Of a stretch of 64,000 nt of DNA, positions 33,897-44,723 are shown in pieces (the first letter of the stretch is position 1; every line of letters starts with the position of its first letter). The stretch spans positions 30,242 to 94,241 of the forward strand of contig JAFXUK010000009.1 in assembly GCA_017525015.1 (NCBI GenBank). The letters are read 5' to 3'. The position numbers and the translations under genes are program-made. The notes beneath the pieces were generated by a model. The model did not search any database. It saw only the letters and a list, made by a program, of their open reading frames with translations, and was not told where the DNA came from. This DNA comes from Bacilli bacterium. GTDB taxonomy: Bacteria; Bacillota; Bacilli; RF39; UBA660.

Positions 33897-34508
33897 ATGG
33901 AGAAAAATGAAGAATTCAGTAAAGAATTAGAAACCCAATATAACATCCTTATTAAAGCAGAAGCTAAAAAAACAGAACAAAGATTTATTGCTATGTTTAT
34001 AATACTATGCCTTACACTAGTAAGTGGTTTAATCAGTCTAGTTTTTGCAGCTAAAGCTTATTTTAATACTAAAGAAGACGTTAATAATATCGAAGAAGTA
34101 GAAAAAGTTTATTTCGAAACCCTATCAATCACCTATAACAATGGGAATCGTTTAGAACTTAACGAAATCGGTACTGATTATGTCTTACCAAATCCTAAAG
34201 TTATTCAAATAACTAATGAAGGTAACAACCCAACATCTTTTAACATTAAGATATCATCCATTAAAACTTCATTATTAGCTACGAATAACTTAAGGTATTC
34301 TGTTGAAAGAAATGGTGAGCAAACCTTAACTAAAGAATTACCATTATCTGATACTGAAATAATAAAAAATGTTGTTATTGAACCAGATGAAACTATAACA
34401 TATACCATAAGAGCATCATTCACTGGAACGTTTGATGATTACTCTAATTACTATAATGCCAATGTAGATATTATTCAGAACAATACTACTTCTGTATTAC
34501 TAAAATAA
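33897..34508 (+). CDS. Membrane-anchored beta-rich protein B (SipW-substrate-like)
   Basis: 203 residues from ATG 33897 after AAAGGAAGTG. A charged cytoplasmic N-terminus (about 1-25) is followed by a membrane helix (about 28-50) ending in VFAAKAYF, a possible signal-peptidase site. The beta-rich domain follows: YVLPNPKVIQITNEGNNPTSFNIKI... It shares the anchor-then-sandwich layout with protein A and precedes the signal peptidase by 49 nt. This is consistent with being its substrate, by analogy with TasA or TapA and SipW. Confidence 0.6.
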   Translation: MEKNEEFSKELETQYNILIKAEAKKTEQRFIAMFIILCLTLVSGLISLVFAAKAYFNTKEDVNNIEEVEKVYFETLSITYNNGNRLELNEIGTDYVLPNPKVIQITNEGNNPTSFNIKISSIKTSLLATNNLRYSVERNGEQTLTKELPLSDTEIIKNVVIEPDETITYTIRASFTGTFDDYSNYYNANVDIIQNNTTSVLLK

Positions 34509-34557
34509 AATATTTACATTTATATAGGAGAGACTTAAACTTAGGATAGAGGCACAT

Positions 34558-36363
34558 ATGAACATAGGAAAGATAAAAAAATTTCTATTAAAGCTCTTAA
34601 AATTACTAGGATATCTAGTAATTGCTTTTGTGTGCTTTTGTGTAGCGTTCTTAGTCTATTACATCATTTCATCCCAAATCCACGCTAATGATGAAGACTA
34701 TAAACCAGCTGTATCTATTTATACAATCGTAAGTCCTAGTATGACTCCTGTTATAAATGTATATGATGTTGTAGTTAATACCAGAGTTAGTGATCCTAAT
34801 GATGTCCAAGTTGGTGATATTATTACCTATGTATCAAAAGCTCCTACATCAGAAGGAATGACTATTACTCATAGAGTAGTAGCAATTACTAAAGCTGAAG
34901 ATGGAACTGTTGAATACATGACTCAAGGTGATAACAATAGTGAACCAGATAGTTTATATGTTAGATATGATCAAGTAATAGGAAAAGAAATCTTTGTTAT
35001 ACCTTTAATTGGTAGATTACAATTCCTACTAGCTAATCAAAAAGGTTGGTTATTTCTATTATTAATACCAATATCTATATATGTTTTATTTGAAATATAT
35101 AAATTAATAGATCTATTTGGATTAAGAAAGAAAGTAAACAACATTGTTGGAACAACAGAAGAATCATATATAGAACGTAAAAAAGAGCAAAAACAATTAG
35201 AAATCGCAAGAAAAAATGCTATTAAAGAAGAGTTGAAATTAGAAACTCAATATAAAGATTCATTAATTAGAAGTGAAAAAGAATCAGCTGGATTCCTAGA
35301 AGCTTATAATGAAACTATTTATACAGTAGCTAAAAATAAATATATAAAACCTGTTAAAGAAGAAAAAACAACTAAAACTAAAACTACAGAAATACCTGTT
35401 CAAGTTTCAACTGGTAAAGTAGAACCAGTAAAAGAAAAGTTAGAAAAAGTAGAGAAAGTTGAAAAAGTAGAAAAACCAGAAATAGAATTACCAAAAATTA
35501 AAGAAAACCCATTTGTTATTAATAAACCAATCGAAATACTTGATACTGATGAATTAACTACTAAGATAAAAGAATACGATACTAAGATTGAAAAACTAGA
35601 TAAGATGATCGCTGATATTGAAAAAATACCAGTACCAGAAAAGAAGGCTAAAGCTGAAATAGTTGAAAAAGATAACTACTTAACTAAAAAGAAAATTAAA
35701 GTTAAAGCAGTTGAACCAACTAAGAATCAGAAGAAACCTGCTCCAACTAAGAGAAAGAAAAAAGTTGAAGAACCTAAGATTGAATTTAAACCTTCATTAA
35801 CTCAAACAATTGAGTTAACTCAAATAACTAATTTAGAGAACAAGAGAATGAAGGTTGAAAGACCTGAAACAGAAGATATCAAAGTAGTTAGAGAAAGAGA
35901 TTTAGCACCAAAAGAAGAAAAGAAACCAACTAAGAAAAAACTAAATCTAAATCCTAATAAAATAAAAACTGTTACTCGTAAGACTACTAAGAAAACAGAA
36001 GTAGAAGTTGAAAAGAATGTTACACCAAAGGTAGAAACCAAAGAAGTACTTCCACCTAAAGTAACTATCGAAATTAATCGTAATCAAACTACTCCTAAAA
36101 AAGAAGTAGAAAAAGTAATAGAACCTATTCCTGAAAGAAAAATAGAAGTAACTAAAGAAGAAGTACCTACTGAAACAACTATTGAGATTAATCGTCGTAT
36201 AAATCAAGTACCTTCTAGAAAAGTTACAAAGACTACAACTAACTATGAAGAAGAGTCTAATAAAAAGGTTAAGGTGGAATTAAATAGAGAATTTGAAAAA
36301 AATGTTGAAGAAACAGAAAAGAAAAAATATCCACCATTAATTGAAATTAGGAAAGTAAGATAA
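34558..36363 (+). CDS. SipW/ER-type signal peptidase I with long charged tail
   Basis: 601 residues, three times the normal size. A first membrane segment (about 12-37) is followed by the catalytic Ser in SPSM (Ser 61), VGDIITY, and THRVV (His 105). This is the Ser-His dyad of ER/SipW-type peptidases, which lack the Lys of the usual bacterial SPase I. A second membrane segment lies at about 158-180. The remaining 420 residues are Lys/Glu/Pro/Thr-rich, with coiled-coil-like units such as EKLEKVEKVEKVEK, and should be cytoplasmic. The tail may tether or recruit; this is inference. Two presumed substrates precede it. Confidence 0.85.
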   Translation: MNIGKIKKFLLKLLKLLGYLVIAFVCFCVAFLVYYIISSQIHANDEDYKPAVSIYTIVSPSMTPVINVYDVVVNTRVSDPNDVQVGDIITYVSKAPTSEGMTITHRVVAITKAEDGTVEYMTQGDNNSEPDSLYVRYDQVIGKEIFVIPLIGRLQFLLANQKGWLFLLLIPISIYVLFEIYKLIDLFGLRKKVNNIVGTTEESYIERKKEQKQLEIARKNAIKEELKLETQYKDSLIRSEKESAGFLEAYNETIYTVAKNKYIKPVKEEKTTKTKTTEIPVQVSTGKVEPVKEKLEKVEKVEKVEKPEIELPKIKENPFVINKPIEILDTDELTTKIKEYDTKIEKLDKMIADIEKIPVPEKKAKAEIVEKDNYLTKKKIKVKAVEPTKNQKKPAPTKRKKKVEEPKIEFKPSLTQTIELTQITNLENKRMKVERPETEDIKVVRERDLAPKEEKKPTKKKLNLNPNKIKTVTRKTTKKTEVEVEKNVTPKVETKEVLPPKVTIEINRNQTTPKKEVEKVIEPIPERKIEVTKEEVPTETTIEINRRINQVPSRKVTKTTTNYEEESNKKVKVELNREFEKNVEETEKKKYPPLIEIRKVR

Positions 36364-36364
36364 A

Positions 36365-36391
36365 AAAGGAGAATTATTCTTCTTTTTTTTC
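36365..36391 (+). terminator. Intrinsic terminator
   Basis: AAAGGAGAA-TTA-TTCTTCTTT (one G-U) followed by T. Confidence 0.75.
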
Positions 36392-36411
36392 CTAAAAAAC
36401 AACTAAAAAGA

Positions 36412-36440
36412 TTTACACTTAAGTATCTTTTTGGTATAAT
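36412..36440 (+). promoter_or_regulatory. Promoter with extended -10
   Basis: TTTACA (36412-36417), 17-nt spacer, TATAAT (36435-36440) with TG at 36432-36433. Confidence 0.78.
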
Positions 36441-36467
36441 TTATACATAATAAGCGAGGTGTGTGTT

Positions 36468-38792
36468 ATGGCCGAAATATCACATGAAGAAGAAAAATTA
36501 TTATTGAAACTTTATAACCTTAAAAGTGACGAAAGTACAATATTAAATGATATAAGAACAAAGAAACAAAATATCGGGGACATGATAGAAGAAGCTAAGT
36601 CTTCTAAAGAAAGTACTGAAAGAGAAAGAGAAGAATTAGAAGCAACATTAAGTGTATTCACTTCTCAAAAAGATGCATTCTTTGAAACATTTGGTGGTCT
36701 AAAAGATGCTGACTTCGATGCCTTAAGAAGTGTTGGTGTAGAAGTAGCAATTGAACCACTTCTTTCAAGTCTAAGTGAAAAAGCCCCTGAGTATGAAGAT
36801 TCTTTAAGAAAGAAAATAGAAGCAGCTAAAGATAGAATAGTTGAATTATTTGGTCAAATATCTACATATGGTGCTGATTTAGAAGCAGCTGAAGAAGAAT
36901 TAGCAAGAGCTGAAGCTGATCGTCAATCTCTAGCAAGTCTAGTAGAACAAAGTTTAAACGGCAACGAAAGCGATCAATTAAGTAAGCAATACATAAGAGG
37001 AATCTTAGCTAATTTTGATTGCTTCACTGAACAAGAATTAAATGCTTTATGCAAAATAATTCTATTCCCAGAAGAAGCTTTAGTTGAATTCGATCGTACA
37101 TATGAAGAAAGAAAGAATAAACCACTAGAAGAAGTTGCTCCAGTAGTTGAAGAGCCAGAAGAAGAAAAGAAAGAAGAACCAACTTTAGAACCAGAACCAA
37201 CTGCTGTTGAAAAAGAATCAGAATCAGTAACACCAGTTACTATTGAAGTTCCTGAAGTAGTTGTTCCAGAAGCTACAGAAGTAGCAGAACCTACTGTTGT
37301 AGAAGAACCTACTAAAGAAGCTGAATCAGTTGAAGAAATATATGGTGGCGAAAAAAAACCTGAACCAACTGAAGAACCTGAACCAACTTTAGCACCAGAA
37401 CCAACAAAGGCTCCAGTAGAAGAAAATACTAATCCTTTTGATGATGCTCCTACAACAATCATTGATTTAGGTGCTTTAAACCAAGCTCTTAAAGCAGAAG
37501 AAAGTACAATTGAAGGTGCAGTTGTTGAAAGCGACATGGGAGCTGCTTTAGAAGAAATTGGTTTAACTAGAGAAGGCTTCGAAAAAGAAAACGCTGGAAA
37601 AGCTGATGAAGTATATAAATTCTTAAAAGATGTTGATATAGAATTAATAAAAACAAATTATGAATTACTAAGAAGTATAAATGCTGATGAAGAAGCTTAT
37701 AGATTAAGAGATGGACATATGTTCATTGCTGATAAAGAATTAAGTGAAAAAATTAATTACTTAAGAACTAAATCAATAAGCGAGAAAAAAATTAAAGAAA
37801 TAATTACAACAGCTGGAATAGATTCTGTTGCAAGATTAGGATTTGATGTTATAAAAGCTAGAGTAGAAACTTTAGAAAACACAGCTGGATCAGTAACAGA
37901 TGAAAATATTTCTTATATAATATTTGATACAGTATTATATGCTGAAAATATTGAAATAGCTAAAAAAGCATTTGAATTAGATGAAAAAGAAGAAAGAAAC
38001 TTCCGTTTAGCATTCTTCTCACCATACTTTGCTGGTGATATGAAAGTACTAAAAGAATACTTAATATCAATAGTAAAACCTGATAATGGAAGATATGCTT
38101 TAAATACTTTCTTCAATAGTCCAGAAGAATTAATGAGTGGTATTGATCAACTAATTGAATGTGGTTTAGGAAATTTAATAAATACTAATCCAGAATTATT
38201 AGGAACTAATATGCCACAATTAATAAAGAGAGCTAATTTCTTAAAAACTAAAGGTGTAGAATTATATGATGAAGAAACTGAATCATATGTTTCAGAATTA
38301 ACTGACTTTACTGCATTTGATTACAAGTATGGAAATGAAACAATTCCTGAAGTGACAAGTTTAGCTAAATATAATGGAGCTATACCTAGTCTAGTAGGAA
38401 ATGAAGACTTTACTCAAATATTAGTAGAAACATTAAATGGTTATTATTCAAATCCAGAATTAAATCCTGAAGTTAAACTTGAAGGTGAGTTAAATGAAAC
38501 TTACCAACAACTAGTTGCTTCATTTGAGGAAATGCTAAAAGCTACTAAATCTGGAAACTTAACATATCAAGTTGGTGACCTAAGTATTTCTCGTAACAAG
38601 TTAGAAAGAAATATCAGAGTATTATTACAAGCTCTTGCAAAACAAGGTCAACAATTAGAAGGAGTAGAAAAAGAAGTTATCTTAACATCTCTACTATATA
38701 ACCTTCGAGCTGAAGAAGAAAAACTAAGAAAAGTTGTAGAAACTTGCTTGGGTTTTAATAAAGAACAAACAGTAGGAGGTCCAGAACTATGA
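36468..38792 (+). CDS. Large coiled-coil protein with proline/glutamate linker
   Basis: 774 residues from ATG 36468, after GAGGTG; the GTG at 36459 lies in that site. It is cytoplasmic, with no membrane segment. Residues about 1-60 and 110-165 are coiled-coil-like (AAEEELARAEADRQSLASL). A low-complexity linker with EPEPT, EEPT and similar units spans about 210-330. The C-terminal 440 residues are helical repeats (LFEYVY, FTQILVETLNGYY). The function is unknown. The stop overlaps the next gene by 4 nt (ATGA). Confidence 0.65.
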   Translation: MAEISHEEEKLLLKLYNLKSDESTILNDIRTKKQNIGDMIEEAKSSKESTEREREELEATLSVFTSQKDAFFETFGGLKDADFDALRSVGVEVAIEPLLSSLSEKAPEYEDSLRKKIEAAKDRIVELFGQISTYGADLEAAEEELARAEADRQSLASLVEQSLNGNESDQLSKQYIRGILANFDCFTEQELNALCKIILFPEEALVEFDRTYEERKNKPLEEVAPVVEEPEEEKKEEPTLEPEPTAVEKESESVTPVTIEVPEVVVPEATEVAEPTVVEEPTKEAESVEEIYGGEKKPEPTEEPEPTLAPEPTKAPVEENTNPFDDAPTTIIDLGALNQALKAEESTIEGAVVESDMGAALEEIGLTREGFEKENAGKADEVYKFLKDVDIELIKTNYELLRSINADEEAYRLRDGHMFIADKELSEKINYLRTKSISEKKIKEIITTAGIDSVARLGFDVIKARVETLENTAGSVTDENISYIIFDTVLYAENIEIAKKAFELDEKEERNFRLAFFSPYFAGDMKVLKEYLISIVKPDNGRYALNTFFNSPEELMSGIDQLIECGLGNLINTNPELLGTNMPQLIKRANFLKTKGVELYDEETESYVSELTDFTAFDYKYGNETIPEVTSLAKYNGAIPSLVGNEDFTQILVETLNGYYSNPELNPEVKLEGELNETYQQLVASFEEMLKATKSGNLTYQVGDLSISRNKLERNIRVLLQALAKQGQQLEGVEKEVILTSLLYNLRAEEEKLRKVVETCLGFNKEQTVGGPEL

Positions 38793-39076
38793 TGTATCTA
38801 AAAGAATTGGGTTTTGGAGAAAGAGATATTAATATGATGGAAAATAGTATTCCAGAGTTAGCACAAAAAATGTTAGAAGAACAAGAAAATACTGTTACTA
38901 AAAACATTAACTGTCTAAAAAAATTAGGAGTAACTAATTATGTTGATGCTTTTGAAAAGTTTTATAACATGTTCTTACTAAACAATGATGAATTTGAAGA
39001 AATTTTTGCCAAATACGATAGAGAAGATTTAGTTGAAAAACTACAAAACAATATCGCTATTATGGAATATCTATAA
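38789..39076 (+). CDS. Small helical partner protein
   Basis: 95 residues, start ATG 38789 overlapping the preceding stop. It is all-helical in appearance (KELGFGERDINMMENSIPELAQKML, NINCLKKLGVTNYVDAFEKFYNMF). The helix style resembles the repeats of the large upstream protein, so it may be a detached repeat or a binding partner. The ATGA overlap indicates coupled translation. The family is unknown. Confidence 0.6.
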   Translation: MMYLKELGFGERDINMMENSIPELAQKMLEEQENTVTKNINCLKKLGVTNYVDAFEKFYNMFLLNNDEFEEIFAKYDREDLVEKLQNNIAIMEYL

Positions 39077-39098
39077 AAAGCCAGAAATGGCTTTTTTT
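39075..39098 (+). terminator. Intrinsic terminator
   Basis: AAAAAGCCA-GAAA-TGGCTTTTT. Confidence 0.9.
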
Positions 39099-39122
39099 AT
39101 TTCCAATAAATATAAGTATTTA

Positions 39123-39131
39123 TGTTATAAT
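39123..39131 (+). promoter_or_regulatory. Extended -10 promoter of pcrA
   Basis: TGTTATAAT, 23 bp before the ATG at 39155. Confidence 0.62.
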
Positions 39132-39154
39132 AAGACTTGAAAAGAGGAGCAACT

Positions 39155-41236
39155 ATGAACTTATTAGATGGATTAAATGAACAACAAAAAAAAGCAGTAT
39201 TACATATTGATGGACCATGTTTAGTTCTAGCTGGTGCTGGTTCCGGAAAAACCAAAGTCTTAACAACTAGAATTGCTAATTTAATAGAAAATGGTATACC
39301 ATCTTATAATATTTTAGCTATTACCTTTACTAATAAAGCCGCTAAAGAAATGCGTGATAGATTAGAAAAAATAGTTCCTGGTAATAATGCCTTTGTTGGT
39401 ACATTCCATTCCCTAGGAGTAAGACTAATAAGAGAAAACGCTCCTATCTTAGGATTTGATAGAACCTTTTCTATTATCGATAGTGATGATGTAGTTTCTA
39501 TAATAAAGAAAATAATGAAAGAAAAAAACTTAGATACTAAGTTGGCACCACCTTCATATGTCAGAAATAAAATAAGTAACTTCAAGAATGAAATGCTAAC
39601 TAATGATGAAATATCTAAGTTCTGTAATACACCACCAGATCAAATAGTAGAAGAAGTATACTATGAATATCAAAGTATCTTAAAGAAAAATAACTCTGTT
39701 GATTTTGATGACTTACTTAAAATACCAGTAGAGATGTTTATGAAACATAAAGATATTCTAGAACATTATCAAGATAAATTTAAATATATCTTAATAGATG
39801 AGTACCAGGATACTAACGAAGTCCAATATAAACTATCTAAATTACTAGCTAGTAAATACCAAAATATCTTTATAGTAGGTGATCCTGATCAATCAATATA
39901 TATGTTTAGAGGAGCTAACTTTAGAAATATACTTAACTTCGAAAAAGATTATAAAAATGCTTTAGTTATTCCTCTAGAAGAAAATTATCGTTCTACTAAA
40001 AATATCTTAGATACCGCTAATTCCGTTATTAAAAATAACAAAGAAAGAAAAGATAAAACACTTTGGAGTAATAAAGGAGAAGGGGTTAAAACCAAGTATT
40101 TAAGAGCATATGATGGTAAACATGAGATTCAATTAGTAATAGATGAAGTAAAAAAACTAAAAGACGAAGGATATAACAATAATGATATGGCTGTTTTATA
40201 TCGTACCAATGCTCAATCCCGTGTAGCTGAAGAATGCTTCATGAAAGCAGGAATACCATATAAAGTAGTAGGTAGTTATTATTTCTATAATCGTAAAGAA
40301 ATTAAAGACTTAATTTGCTACTTAAGATTATTACTAAATAATGATGATGAAATATCTCTAAGAAGAGTAATAAATGTTCCTAAAAGAGGAATTGGCGATG
40401 CCACATTAGCTAAATTAGAGAAAGAAGCTCGTGAAAAGAATACTTCAATGTTCCAAGTTATTTCTAAAGGAAAAGAATTACAATTTAAACAACTTATCTT
40501 AAGATTAGTTGAAGATAGTAAAGAATTATCTTTAACTGATTTAGTAGATTGGGTTATTGAACAAACCGGAATGAAAGAAGAGTATGCAGATCATACCTTA
40601 GAAAGTGATTTAAGATTAGATAACCTAGAAGAATTTAAATCTACAGCTAAAGCTTTCGAAGATCGAACAGGTTCCGTATCATTAGCTGATTTCCTAGAAG
40701 AAATAACATTAATGGCCGATATGGCTGACCATAAAAGTGATAGTGATGCTGTAACATTAATGACAATGCATAGTGCTAAAGGTCTAGAATTCAAAGTAGT
40801 TTTCATCATAGGTATGGAAGAAACACTCTTCCCACACCAAAACGCCTTCTATGATCAAGGAGAACTAGAAGAAGAAAGAAGATTATGTTACGTAGCAATA
40901 ACAAGAGCTAAAGAAAGATTATATATATCCAACGCTAAAAGACGTATTTTATATGGTAAAGATGTTATTAATGAACCAAGTAGATTTATTAAAGAAATAG
41001 ATCCTAATCTTATCGAAGTAGAAAACGAAAACTTACTTCCAGAAGAAAAGATAAATATGGAAGATAAATATCGAAAAGAAGATATAGATTTTGCTATTGG
41101 TGATAAAATAATGCATATAACTTATGGCAAAGGTGTTGTAATAGATATTAATGGTGATATTATCACCGTAGCGTTTGCTAAAAATTTTGGCAATAAAAAA
41201 TTACTAAAAAACCATAAAAGTATAACTAAAATGTAG
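39155..41236 (+). CDS. pcrA: ATP-dependent DNA helicase PcrA
   Basis: 693 residues from ATG 39155 after AGAGGAGC. UvrD superfamily motifs are in order: LAGAGSGKTKVL (motif I), DEYQDTN (II), GDPDQSIYMFRGA (III), LEENYRST (IV), TMHSAKGLEF (V), VAITRAKERLY (VI). The C-terminal KKHITYGKGVV-like segment (IMHITYGKGVVIDI) is the Tudor-like domain that contacts RNA polymerase in PcrA. Family role: unwinding DNA in repair and replication restart. It heads the pcrA-ligA operon, with a nucleotidyltransferase gene between them. Confidence 0.95.
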   Translation: MNLLDGLNEQQKKAVLHIDGPCLVLAGAGSGKTKVLTTRIANLIENGIPSYNILAITFTNKAAKEMRDRLEKIVPGNNAFVGTFHSLGVRLIRENAPILGFDRTFSIIDSDDVVSIIKKIMKEKNLDTKLAPPSYVRNKISNFKNEMLTNDEISKFCNTPPDQIVEEVYYEYQSILKKNNSVDFDDLLKIPVEMFMKHKDILEHYQDKFKYILIDEYQDTNEVQYKLSKLLASKYQNIFIVGDPDQSIYMFRGANFRNILNFEKDYKNALVIPLEENYRSTKNILDTANSVIKNNKERKDKTLWSNKGEGVKTKYLRAYDGKHEIQLVIDEVKKLKDEGYNNNDMAVLYRTNAQSRVAEECFMKAGIPYKVVGSYYFYNRKEIKDLICYLRLLLNNDDEISLRRVINVPKRGIGDATLAKLEKEAREKNTSMFQVISKGKELQFKQLILRLVEDSKELSLTDLVDWVIEQTGMKEEYADHTLESDLRLDNLEEFKSTAKAFEDRTGSVSLADFLEEITLMADMADHKSDSDAVTLMTMHSAKGLEFKVVFIIGMEETLFPHQNAFYDQGELEEERRLCYVAITRAKERLYISNAKRRILYGKDVINEPSRFIKEIDPNLIEVENENLLPEEKINMEDKYRKEDIDFAIGDKIMHITYGKGVVIDINGDIITVAFAKNFGNKKLLKNHKSITKM

Positions 41237-41250
41237 AAAGAGGGAAGAAT

Positions 41251-42147
41251 ATGGAATTATTAATTATGGCTGCTGGAATGGGTAGTAGATTTGGAGGACT
41301 AAAACAAATAGCTCCTATGGGACCAAATGATGAGTTTATTATTGATTACTCAGTATTTGATGCTATTAAAACTGGTTTTAGTAAAATAGTATTTATTATT
41401 AAAGAAGAGAACTATGATATCTTTAAAAGTACTATTGGTGCTAGAGTAGAACCACATATACCAGTAGAATATGTATTTCAAAAATTAGAAAATGTACCTG
41501 ATTTTGTTAAAATACCAAAAGAAAGAGTAAAACCATGGGGTACTGCTCATGCCATCTATTGTGCTAAAGATGCTATTACTGAAGAATTTGTTGTTATCAA
41601 TGCTGATGACTTCTATGGTAGAGATGCTTTCCAAGTAGCAGCAGATTTTATTAAAAATTCAAATAGTAGAGAATGGGCTACCGTAGGTTATGAAGCAATT
41701 AAAACTATGACAGAAAATGGTGCTGTAAAACGTGGTGTTCTTGAAGCTGAAAATGATGGAAGATTAATTCAAATAACAGAATGTTCTATTATCGAAGACG
41801 GTAAAAAAATATCTTGTACACCATTATCTGGAAAAGAAGAATTCAAAATAGAAAAGAACGAATTAGTATCAATGAATATGTTAGTATTTGATCGCACATT
41901 ATTCGATTTAATAGATGAAAAAATAGTAGAATTCTTCAAAGAAAATGAAGATAACTTAGAAAAATGTGAATTCCTAATTCCTGACTTATTAGATGAAGCT
42001 AATAAAACAGGATATGCTACAGTTAAAGTACTTCATACAACTGCTACATGGTATGGAGTAACTTATAAAGAAGATACAGACTTCGTTAGAAGTAATATAA
42101 AAAGATTAGTTGATGAAGGAGAATATCCTAATAATCTTTGGGGGTAA
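41251..42147 (+). CDS. Nucleotidyltransferase (NDP-sugar pyrophosphorylase fold)
   Basis: 298 residues. The N-terminal signature IMAAGMGSRFGGLKQIAPMGP is the NTP-transferase loop GxGxR...PK, with the usual K changed to KQIAP. NADDFYGRDAF is the metal-binding Asp segment. The product is probably a nucleotide sugar or similar activated metabolite; the substrate cannot be told. The start follows AGAGGGAAG. It lies between pcrA and ligA, 14 nt and 3 nt from them, which is not the usual content of that operon. Confidence 0.8.
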   Translation: MELLIMAAGMGSRFGGLKQIAPMGPNDEFIIDYSVFDAIKTGFSKIVFIIKEENYDIFKSTIGARVEPHIPVEYVFQKLENVPDFVKIPKERVKPWGTAHAIYCAKDAITEEFVVINADDFYGRDAFQVAADFIKNSNSREWATVGYEAIKTMTENGAVKRGVLEAENDGRLIQITECSIIEDGKKISCTPLSGKEEFKIEKNELVSMNMLVFDRTLFDLIDEKIVEFFKENEDNLEKCEFLIPDLLDEANKTGYATVKVLHTTATWYGVTYKEDTDFVRSNIKRLVDEGEYPNNLWG

Positions 42148-44140
<1,993 letters not shown>

Positions 44141-44210
44141 ATTACCCTAAACAATTGAATAAAACTGCTAAATGTAGTATAATTTTATTACATTTAACGA
44201 GGTGGTTTAG

Positions 44211-44720
44211 ATGAAAGGAATAAAAAGATTTTATAAAGAACATCGTATATTTACTATCCTAATGGCAATTGTCATAGTTAGTACTATTGTCATAGTTTCA
44301 GTTTTATTCAAATTATTTGGTGGAAATGGAACTAGTAAATATGGACCACGTCTAGATGGAATAGAAGATCATATAGTTGAAAATGATAGATTAGACGACT
44401 ATAGAGATAAATTAGTAGAAAACGGCAAAGTAAAAACAGCTAGTATAGAGTTAAAAGGTACTATCTTTTATATAAAGATATTATTTGAAAAAGATAGTGA
44501 TTTAACCGAAGCCGAAGGAATTGCTTTAAAATCATTAGAAAACTTTAGTGAAGAAGAACTTAAATTCTATGATTTCCAATTCACATTAGAATCAGAAGCT
44601 AATGAAAATGGTGATGGTTTCTTAATTGAAGGAGCTCATAACCATAATGGAACTGGCTTAAAATGGGGACTTAACAGAAAAGTTGAGAAAAAAGAAACTA
44701 ATGCCGTAGATGGGGATTAG
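44211..44720 (+). CDS. Membrane-anchored protein, 169 residues
   Basis: The start ATG follows GAGGTGG. A membrane segment (about 13-36) precedes a charged extracytoplasmic domain (DGIEDHIVENDRLDDYRDKLVENGKVKTASIELKGT...), with an alternating strand pattern resembling a small sensor or PDZ-like domain. The family is unrecognised. It lies 3 nt before the large sensor-like gene and is probably co-expressed with it. Confidence 0.6.
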   Translation: MKGIKRFYKEHRIFTILMAIVIVSTIVIVSVLFKLFGGNGTSKYGPRLDGIEDHIVENDRLDDYRDKLVENGKVKTASIELKGTIFYIKILFEKDSDLTEAEGIALKSLENFSEEELKFYDFQFTLESEANENGDGFLIEGAHNHNGTGLKWGLNRKVEKKETNAVDGD

Positions 44721-44723
44721 CCT

